The translations under genes and the position numbers were made by a program. 64,000 nt of DNA, from the NCBI GenBank assembly GCA_028274465.1, contig CM051455.1, positions 97,534,365 to 97,598,364 of the forward strand. Reading direction: 5' to 3'. Each line of letters begins with the position of its first letter. Positions within the stretch are counted from its first letter, which is position 1. Below, piece after piece: positions 56,688 to 64,000 of the stretch. Source of the DNA: Plantago ovata (taxonomy: Eukaryota > Streptophyta > Magnoliopsida > Lamiales > Plantaginaceae). The notes under the pieces are model-generated. The model was not told the DNA's origin. It did no database searches and was given only the letters and a program-made list of their open reading frames with translations.

Positions 56688-57540
56688 CTACAAACAGCAA
56701 TTAGTATTTTGTACGATGCAAAACAGACCTATGCATATGTAAATATACGAGTGAACAAACGAGCAATATCTTCAAAAATCCAACTTCTCAAAACCCAAAG
56801 TCTAGTCTAGCTATTTCATTACGCAACATATCAATGTAACTACTACAATAACATATCACATTATGCTCTTGCTAAACAACAAATGCCTTGAATCACAAGG
56901 TTCAATCCATACCATAATAATCAAAAAATCCAACATAAATCCTCAACTCCATAAATCATGAATTCTACCAATACATCCATCATTATCATATCAACAAACA
57001 CATGTTTAAGCATGGAATGATAGTAAGAGATACATTTCCTAACAAGATATATCATCTAATAGCAAAATCTCAAATCAACAAACCAAGCCTAATTGAACAT
57101 GCAATTGATAATGAATAACGAATCTAATCACATAAAACATCAACCCATACATCATACAAGCTTAATTGAAGCATAAATCAAAAAAATCCCAAATTTGAAA
57201 AATTAGGGTTCATGTGATAATACCTCAAATCCGGAGTTTGAATGAACTAGGAAGAGATTTGTTCGGATGAAAAGAAAGAGCACGTAACGGGCTTCGATTG
57301 AAGCTAAAGAACACCCAAATTGATGGAAAGATGAAGAAGTTATGAAGGTTTGAAGGTTTTGTGAAAAGAAAGGATTTTTTTGAGTTTAAGTGAAGAAGGA
57401 GAAGAGAAATGAGGAAAAATGGGGAGAATCCCCGTTTTTTCAATACTGCAGGCCGTGGGGCGATTCGCCTCACGCCTGGGGCGAACCGCCCCGTGCTGGG
57501 CGATTCGCCCCGCACGCGGGGCGGTTCGCCCACCACCTCC
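56688..57540 (-). promoter_or_regulatory. GagE-3 cargo leader: GC palindromes, TC-rich leader and candidate intron
   Basis: In element order: a cluster of GGGCGAACCGCC-type palindromes (about 57455-57535), like those upstream of the LTR TATA box; a TC-rich stretch resembling a plant 5' untranslated leader; a donor-like TTTGAG/GTATTATC border (57224/57223); and an acceptor-like TTGCTGTTTGTAG ending at 56688. The candidate intron is 536 bases, and the GagE-1 counterpart is 544. No clear TATA box was found, so transcription may come from the LTR with splicing, as reported for Athila-class BAGY-2. Confidence 0.5.
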
Positions 57541-57802
57541 TGAGGTGGGGAGACGATCGTTTCGAATTAAAATGCGGTTTTTAGTCCCCGAAAACCATTT
57601 TCCTCAAAAAATCACTCAAAAAATCGCACTCGAACACAACATAAGCACATACGACTCAAAAACGAACAAATTCACATATGAAAAGCAAATTGTTCAAGTA
57701 TGAAAGCATGCAATAAAGCGGTAAAGAAAGCGATAAAAAACTCCGGGTTGCCTCCCGGATAGCGCCATTGTTTAAAGTCTCTGACTCGACTCCTGTTTTC
57801 GC

Positions 57803-58595
57803 CTAGCTTTTCTTTTTGAGGGTACTAGACTTCCCCTTCACGGATCTCCTTCCCATGCCTCGATCCTGCGAATAAGAATGAACATAGACATTAAGACCAC
57901 TGTAATTAATAGTGTTAGAAATATCAGGTGGATCAGGTGGATCAGATATGGCGTGCAACACATGTTGCTTGCCATCTACTTCAATAGTGCAAGTTCTTTG
58001 GTAGATGTCCATCACGGAGCGTAGTTTAGTCAAGAATGTTCGTCCTAAGAGTATGACATCCCCCGTTCCAGGTGCTGACGCCGGCATAATTACAAAATCG
58101 GTGTAAACAGAAGCTTCACCAATCTTGACTAATACATTCTTCACAACGCCCTCGGGCTTCACAAGGGATCCATCCGCCAGTTGCACAATAGCCTTATGCA
58201 CAATTAGTTCTCCAAGGTTACTCTCCTCGAAAACATTCAAAGGGAGCACATTAGAGTAGGATCCCGTGTCTAGTGTGGCTCGGACATCGTCAAGTTCCCC
58301 AATCCCGACCTTAACATCGAAACTTTTGAGGGAGTGGCTCGGGATCCTCTTGCTCCTCTTCACTCTTGTTAGTACCAAGGTCCTTCTCTTCTTCCTCGAC
58401 CTGTGGGGGCATTTCCCTCTTGCAACTCTCGCACTTAGCAACCTTCTTGATGGTGATTTCAACAGGTAGATTACCCACCAAGGTAATGGACATCGACTTC
58501 TCAGTGTTGCTAGGCAGCTTGCCTTGCTCCCTACTTGCTCCTCGGTCGATCAACTCTTGAAACTTTTGATTGGCAAGCCTAGTGCTCTCTTCCAA
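57803..58595 (-). pseudogene. GagE-3 aspartic protease region
   Basis: Protease with catalytic block VRATLDTGSYSNVLPLNVFE, then AIVQLADGSLVKPEGVVKN and DVILLGRTFLTKLRSVMDI. More diverged from GagE-1 and GagE-2 than they are from each other. Broken in about one place in the linker. Confidence 0.8.
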
Positions 58596-58755
58596 CCTAT
58601 CAAGCCTTGCCCTAGTCTTCTCGGAATCTTCTTCATAACGTTTGAGAAACTTTGTGTGTGATCAACCATCTTTTGCAAGTTCTCCATCAGTTGAGCCGAC
58701 TTCGACTTCAGTGGCTCTTTCGGAGCGGGGTTTTCGCAGTGATCATTACCATAGT

Positions 58756-59961
58756 TTAGCCTACTACGGTCTCAGTTAGGGCCATAAGTTTGGTTAGCCG
58801 GTGCATATCCTTGATTGTTTCGGAATCCCCTTCTCCAAAATCCACCTCGAGGATTCCTACCGTCTTGTCCGTAGCTAACTTCTTGAGTACCAAACTCTGT
58901 AGCAAAGGCTTCCTCTTCGCCTCCTCGAGCCCAGTTGCCATCATCGTACGCAAGCTCGACCTACACATATGAGCCCCATGCCCATAGTTCTTGCATATTC
59001 GGCATACTTCGTTCGAAACAGTTGTTCCGGTGGCGCTTTTGAGGACTTGCTTCAATTCGTTGGTAAAACACTCGAATTGATCCCCATTCCCCCTATACAT
59101 AGGGGCTTCTTGAGTCGGTGGAGCTTCAGGTCCACGTCTCCTAACCATTTCTCTTGGGTCCTTGAACTGCGAACCCTTAGCAAGCCTTTCGAAAACTGCC
59201 CAGACGGCTTCTGCGGTTCCCTCCCAAATATTGCCTCGGCATTGGAAATCCACCACTTGTTGGTTCTCGAAGGTTAGTCCATTGTAGAAGTGTTGGACTA
59301 GGTCAGAAAGTTCAAAACCATGGTGAGGGCACTTGTTCGTGAGATCTTGGAACCTCTCAAACGCGGTGTAGATGGTCTCATCATAGTCCTACTTGAATCC
59401 AGTGATTTGCGCCTTTAGCGCGGTAGTCAAGGTGTGAGGGAAGTATTTTTCCATGAAAGCTGAAAAAACCTTCTCCCAAGTGTCCAGCGAGCCTGCCGGT
59501 AGAGAACTCAACCATGACTTGGCTCTGTCGCCAAGTCCCATAGCAAAAACCTTCATCCTCAACTCATCCGTTGTTATTTCAGCTCCGGGTCGTGGGAGTT
59601 GGTTGACGAAATCATCGATATCGTGCAAGTACCCCATCACATCTTCCCTTGATAAGCCATAGAACCTCGGAAGTTGTTGGAATGCGTGGTTCTTGATCTC
59701 CAGATCTCGGGTTGCAGACGAAAGAACAATCGTCGGTCCCCTCATACGATCCTTGGTGGGTTGAACCCATGCTTTCAGTGGTCTAGCTTCTACCATTCCG
59801 TCGATTTCCTTGAAAAGACTGTGTAGAGATTCAGAGAAATCGGTATCCTCTATTTCCTCTAGTGCACGGCTTTGAAGTAGTCGCCTTCTTTGGTGGTAGA
59901 CTCCGTCGATCTCAGCAATTGAATCAGCAAGCGATGTTCCTTTAGATCGTGTATGTGGCAT
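58756..59961 (-). pseudogene. GagE-3 gag with zinc knuckle
   Basis: Starts MPHTRSKGTSLADS at 59961. The same core blocks as GagE-1 are present (FYGLSREDVMGYLHDIDDF, KVFAMGLGDRAKSWLSSLP, MEKYFPHTLTTALKAQ) and the zinc knuckle CRICKNYGHGAHMC is retained. Broken in about two places. Confidence 0.82.
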
Positions 59962-59984
59962 ACACTATCTGTAACAAACTAGCA

Positions 59985-61073
59985 AAGGGGTTTCTAGCAG
60001 ATAATGGAGATTGGTGATAGTATGATCCTTCAAAGCATAACGGGTCGATAATCATGCATAAATTCCTTGGTCTTGCATGGAGATCTTTGATCAATCTAAT
60101 GTCCTGTTGTAAATATTAAGCACTACGAAGATAATGGTTCTGACAAGTCAATCTCTGTTGTCCTATTGTGTTCCGTAATTATTCAACACTACGAAGATAA
60201 ACATGCGTATAGGTCGACGAGGGTCCAATTGTGCATAATAATTAATACAACATACGAGAATTTAGGCTGAGCCTGATCAACGAAATAAAGCAATAACACG
60301 CAGTATAATGCGCGATATAGCCATTAGCATGATTATCTTCCCTTCACTAAGAATTCACATACTACCACCAACGATAAGTTTAGCTACTCATAATAGGCAT
60401 GCAATCAACAGAAATCATAGAACAAAACATGTTGAAAGATATAAAAAATAAGTAGAATAAACTGTAAGATACAATGTTACCGAAGGTTGTCAATCTCCGA
60501 AGAATTGCGATCCTACAAGCTCCAAACTGCTATGAAAAAGTGTCCCCTAAGTTACGAACCCCCAGAAAAGACTCTGGGAAGTTCCTACCGAAAACTACAG
60601 AGAAAGGTGAGAAAGTAGGTCTTGAAAAGTATGAATTTCGGAGAAAATCTAAGCAACTATATATAGACCTCGAATAAGTGTGGGGCGGTTCGCCCCACGT
60701 CCCGGGCGGTTCTCCCGGGAGACTTTTTCGCGGAATTCCGCGTTTTCGACGCGTTTTTGAATTTCTTCCCCTTTTCGGACTCGGTTTCTGTCTTCTAGTG
60801 GCCTTCTAACCTCCAGATTCGACCCCTAGACTCCAAATCCTATCCGGAAACCTTCAGATACTCCAAATAGGCTTCTGGAACACCAATTCCTTGTCAATTT
60901 CAATATAATTTCCCGGAAATCCTCGATTTTCAACCAAAACCTGTAAAATAAAATCTAAAGGGAAACGTGACACTATTCTAATAAAATGCACTAAAATATA
61001 GCTAAATTAACATAGAGGATAGCTAAAATAGGTGAAAAAGACTCAAATGAAAGTGTAAAATACACATTCATCA
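59985..61073 (-). repeat. GagE-3 5' LTR part
   Basis: Matches the left LTR from GGGTTTCTAGCAGATAATGG onward to TTCATCA, followed by TSD GCTAT. It carries two GC palindromes (about 60680-60720) next to TATATA near 60660. Confidence 0.85.
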
Positions 61074-61341
61074 GCTATGTGTTGCTAGTGATGGAAGATT
61101 TTATTGGAATTTTCCAACGCATGGGTTCTTCGAATGGTCAAACGAGCAAGAAAACTTTCCAACGGAGCGAAGAGAAATATTGCAACCAAAGGTTCTATGG
61201 GAGTATGTTCCATCAACAAAATGTCATCAAGAAGTACAACACAATGAATTAGGACAGGAAGAACACAAAGAAGCAGAACTACCAAGAGGAAAAAAACTGG
61301 GTCGAGCTAAACAGAAAGAGTGCAAAGCTACACACACTGAT

Positions 61342-62855
61342 TCTTAGGAAACTTGTAATTTTCATGAGCAATTAACCATGCTAAATTAAGTAAAGTTCAG
61401 TAACTAGTACTCTTAAGGTCCATAGGAATTTAGAATTTTAAGGACATTGTAAAAGAGGAACGTTTGCTGAAAGACTTAGTGTAGGCACTAGATAGGTTCT
61501 TTTGTTTGCTAATGATGTATTTCGTTTTTAGAAACAAAGTATGTAAGACCTAGAACCGCTCAGAAAGTGGAAAATTCGAAGAATAAAGACTTAGAAGAAT
61601 TTTGATAAAGGTATCTACAAAGGCACATGTTGCTTCAGGAAGTGAGATTTTCAACAACAACTTGCATAAGTGAAAATCTATATGACAGAGTAGGTTGTGC
61701 TTGCTGAAATTGAGATTGACACTTGCTGACAACATATGTGACCTCCTTGCTGAAGAAGTACTTGCATTTTGGCTCCAACGTTCATATTTGAATTTGATTC
61801 AAAGAACATTAAATGCAAATTTAGGACGCGAAGAACATGAAGACAAGAAGAAAAATGAAGAGCGCTGCTGAAAGTACAAAAACAAGATAGTGACATCTTA
61901 AAATACAAGCCTTAGAATTTGAAATTCAAACGGCTCCCTTGAGACACTATAAATAGAAGACCTTAGGCTGAGTAGACGGGTGTGTCAACAACGTGATCAA
62001 ACTCTCACTTGCGCTTTAAACACTCAAATCCTTCTCTAGTCTTTACTGCCTATTGATCCGTTCCAAGAATTAAGCTTGAAACAAAAGCTACTTGTGAAGA
62101 ACTAGAACATCGAAAGCTAAGAGATTAGTTATGTGTTCTTTCCTCTAAACAAGAACAAGTCTTGACACCAGAAACAACAAACTTTCTTGTTGCAAAGTAT
62201 TACAAGTTGTGTTTCTTTAGATTACTTGTTATAGCTGCAAAGTTATACTCGAGTCATCTCATCCCAAACCTCTCTAACTGATAAACACCCTTATTCAGGC
62301 GTGGAATTCAGGGGGAATGAATCAAGCATAGGTTTGCTGATTAAGTGTCCCAAGTTTGGTGGAGAACAAGGTTTTAGTTCTCTAGTTTTAGGTTGGAAAC
62401 AAGGCAAGTGTGCTTTGGTTTCTGAGAATCATTAGTGATAGGATTTGTAAGGAACCTCATATCTTATCTTAGTGGATTCAGTCCTAGAAAGGACAAAGTG
62501 GATTAGTTGAGAGATTACGCCACTCTCAGATACCACTATAAAAGTGTTTGTGTGATTTACATTTCTGCAGTTATCTTTCAGCAAGCTACGTTGTTTCACT
62601 CTGTCAATCTGTTTACTTGCTGAAACTAGCTTTCTGACAAAAGCACTTATTATAAAAGACTTCCGCACTCTGTTTTTAAGTATCAGCAAACTTGTCACTG
62701 AAAAGTAACAAGCACTTGCTGAGAAAGTTATGTATCGACAAACTCATTACTGAAAAGTAATAAGTACTTACTGAGAAAGTTTTAAACGACGAAAAGTTTG
62801 AAAAGACTATTCACCCCCCTCTCTAGTCTTTTCTTGTTGTTAAACGGGACCAACA
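61342..62855 (+). repeat. CopA-3 5' LTR (about 1514 bp)
   Basis: TTAGGAAACTTGTAATTTTC near the start to GGGACCAACA at the end. TATAAATA at 61948-61955. The end is rich in TTGCTGAAA, CAGCAAAC and AGTAAYAAG words arranged in near-repeats (62690-62780). Confidence 0.87.
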
Positions 62856-62857
62856 AG

Positions 62858-62869
62858 TGGTATCAGAGC
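62858..62869 (+). other. CopA-3 primer binding site (tRNA-iMet)
   Basis: TGGTATCAGAGC two bases after the LTR, a perfect match to the initiator-Met primer-site core. Confidence 0.9.
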
Positions 62870-62967
62870 TGGAGGTTCTTTAACCTTCAGCACTGAACCA
62901 AGATCCCCTTAGGTGTTTTCCGTAAATCACTCTCACTTGATCAGTTTGGTAGTTATTTGCTGACAGG

Positions 62968-63978
62968 ATGTCTTTAGGAGACGCTCCTTTGCTGAAGCTG
63001 GAAAACTATGAGAAATGGCGAAACAATATGATGCTACATCTTGAGGCCATTAGTGATGAGATGGTGACTGTCATAAACGATGGCCCAATCAAGATCACTA
63101 AAGTTGAAAGAAGCTTTCCTCACATGACCACATATACTGGTGGAAAGGAAACTATCTTAGGAGAACCGGTCGACACCGTCGTACCAAAATCAAGAGAGGA
63201 ATGGACTTCAGATGAAGCCAAAAGATTCCGTCTTGATGGCCAAGCAAGAAACATCATCATTCGATCTACTCCAGACACTATACAGTGCAAACTATGGGGT
63301 GCTAAAACTACTAAGGAAGCTTGAAAAATGGTTCAAGATCTTTGTGCTGGATCTGACAAAACCAAGGAAAACAAACTCGAAGTGCTAAAGTTGAAGTTTC
63401 AAAACTTCAAACAAGGTGCCAATGAGTCACTGGAAGACTTGAACTTCAGATTCACAACTCTTGTGAGTGAAATGACTGCCTTAGGTGTTGGAAACTTCTA
63501 TTCAGATTCTGAAAAGGTGAAAACCATTATCAGAAGTTTGAATCAAGATTGGATCCACACTCAGAACTTCTACTACAATCAAGGAATGCCAAACATCACT
63601 CCAACTGATTTATTCTCTCACCTTGCTACTGTCAACTATGAGACAAAGCAAAGAGAAAGTGTGTTTGCTAAAAAATCGCAAAACATTGCTCTTGCTGCCA
63701 AGCCTTCATCTTCTGAAAAGAAGAGTGACAAAGAGCATGTTGATGAAAATGCTCTTGCAATTAGAAACATGAAGAAATTCATCAGCATGGAACTTGAAAG
63801 GCGAAAAGCAAAAGAGAAGCTGAAAAAGCATCTTGGTAACAGCTACCATAAGTACAAGAATCTGAACAAGCAAGCTCAGCAAGCAAACTCTTCTGAAGAA
63901 CCAGCAGTCGGAAATGATCTCTGCTTTTATTGCAAAAAGCCTGGACACTTCAAAGCAAACTGTCCCTTGCGGAAATGA
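62968..63978 (+). pseudogene. CopA-3 gag with CCHC zinc knuckle
   Basis: Starts MSLGDAPLLKLENYEKW, ninety-nine bases past the primer site. Same copia gag as CopA-1, with about nine in ten residues shared by eye: MMLHLEAISDEMVTVINDG, DEAKRFRLDGQARNIIIRS, KLKFQNFKQGANESLEDL. The zinc knuckle CFYCKKPGHFKANC lies at about 63922-63963. Broken in about one or two places. Downstream protease and pol would lie outside the window. Confidence 0.82.
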
Positions 63979-64000
63979 TCTCTGCTTTTATTGCAAAAAG

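Larger units (their letters stand above)
52544..61073 (-). mobile_element. GagE-3: gag-protease gypsy element carrying a plant-transposon-protein-like cargo
   Basis: An 8530-bp minus-strand element with perfect TSD GCTAT (52539-52543, 61074-61078). In element order: 5' LTR part (about 59985-61073), gag, protease, leader-like segment with GC palindromes and intron-like borders, cargo ORF, hairpin module, A-rich tract, polypurine tract, 3' LTR (52544-53836). It lacks RT, RNase H and integrase. It is broken: the leader with the primer site is not found and the coding region has a few breaks. By eye its LTRs differ by about 2%. Confidence 0.88.
52468..61347 (+). pseudogene. Host-like small ORF resembling a GRF zinc-finger protein, interrupted by GagE-3
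   Basis: Host sequence lies at 52468-52543 and 61079-61347. It starts MSSSMNSSELNPGC, has an in-frame stop just after that (52510-52512), then reads NGRCRKRTVL up to the GagE-3 insertion. Beyond the insertion about 85 codons are open, beginning CVASDGRFYWNFPTHGFFEW and ending in a Lys/Glu-rich tail with stop at 61345. The Ser-rich start, GRFYWN and FFEWSNEQ recall plant GRF zinc-finger proteins, but the second Cys pair is missing, so it is degenerate. A weak TATA (about 52377) precedes it. The stop codon falls at the first bases of the CopA-3 LTR. It is probably a dead gene or gene fragment. Confidence 0.4.
61342..64000 (+). mobile_element. CopA-3: Sirevirus-like copia element, 5' end (right end outside window)
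   Basis: Plus-strand relative of CopA-1: LTR (61342-62855), initiator-Met primer site, gag to the zinc knuckle, then the window edge. The first LTR base pair differs from the usual TG, so the left boundary is good to a few bases. It inserts at the end of the GRF-like ORF, only 263 bases from GagE-3. The visible part is broken in about one or two places. Confidence 0.85.

Overview
This 64 kb window is plant nuclear DNA, most likely from a eudicot with a large, repeat-rich genome. The evidence is a dense nest of LTR retrotransposons with plant-type primer sites (initiator-Met tRNA and Asp-type tRNA), copia and Tat/Athila-like gypsy coding domains, plant-style TATA boxes and introns, and 5-bp target-site duplications (TSDs). 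I see no intact host gene, no rRNA or tRNA gene and no CRISPR array. The only host-gene-like coding trace is a broken ORF resembling a small GRF zinc-finger protein, split by one retrotransposon and abutted by another. All retroelements are treated as fossils.

Layout. (1) 1-8552, minus: CopA-1, a Sirevirus-like Ty1/copia element running off the left edge, with an extra ORF downstream of pol. It sits in the 3' LTR of CopB. (2) 8553-51729, minus: CopB, a copia-type element with non-coding interior that everything from 8.7 to 51.3 kb is inserted into. (3) 10333-48094, plus: CopC, a Tork/Tnt1-like copia element with matching 596-bp LTRs and TSD CTTTG. Its gag is interrupted by GagE-1 (11508-19700, minus, TSD CGAAG) and its RT by GypD (21934-46065, plus, TSD CACCT). 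(4) GypD is a Tat-lineage gypsy element with a second RNase H, an antisense accessory gene and 67-bp tandem repeats. It holds LTR-F (33697-43888, TSD GCCGT), which holds GagE-4 (33798-42596, plus), which holds GagE-2 (34364-40585, minus). (5) 49424-50891: CopA-2, a solo LTR. (6) 52544-61073, minus: GagE-3 (TSD GCTAT), inside the GRF-like ORF. (7) 61342-64000, plus: CopA-3, 5' LTR and gag, running off the right edge.

The most interesting group is GagE: elements with long LTRs, an Asp-type primer site, gag and protease but no visible reverse transcriptase, integrase or RNase H. Three copies share a backbone but differ at one slot between protease and polypurine tract. GagE-1 and GagE-3 carry different sequences there, with conserved flanks, a leader-like region and conserved splice-like borders; GagE-2 has nothing. 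The family also shows paired perfect hairpins, GC-rich palindromes upstream of the LTR TATA box, and repeated polypurine-tract-like motifs. GagE presumably depends on enzymes from related gypsy elements.

Boundaries were read by eye and TSDs are quoted only where visible on both sides. Divergences are hand counts. Domain names rest on recognised motifs, not database searches.
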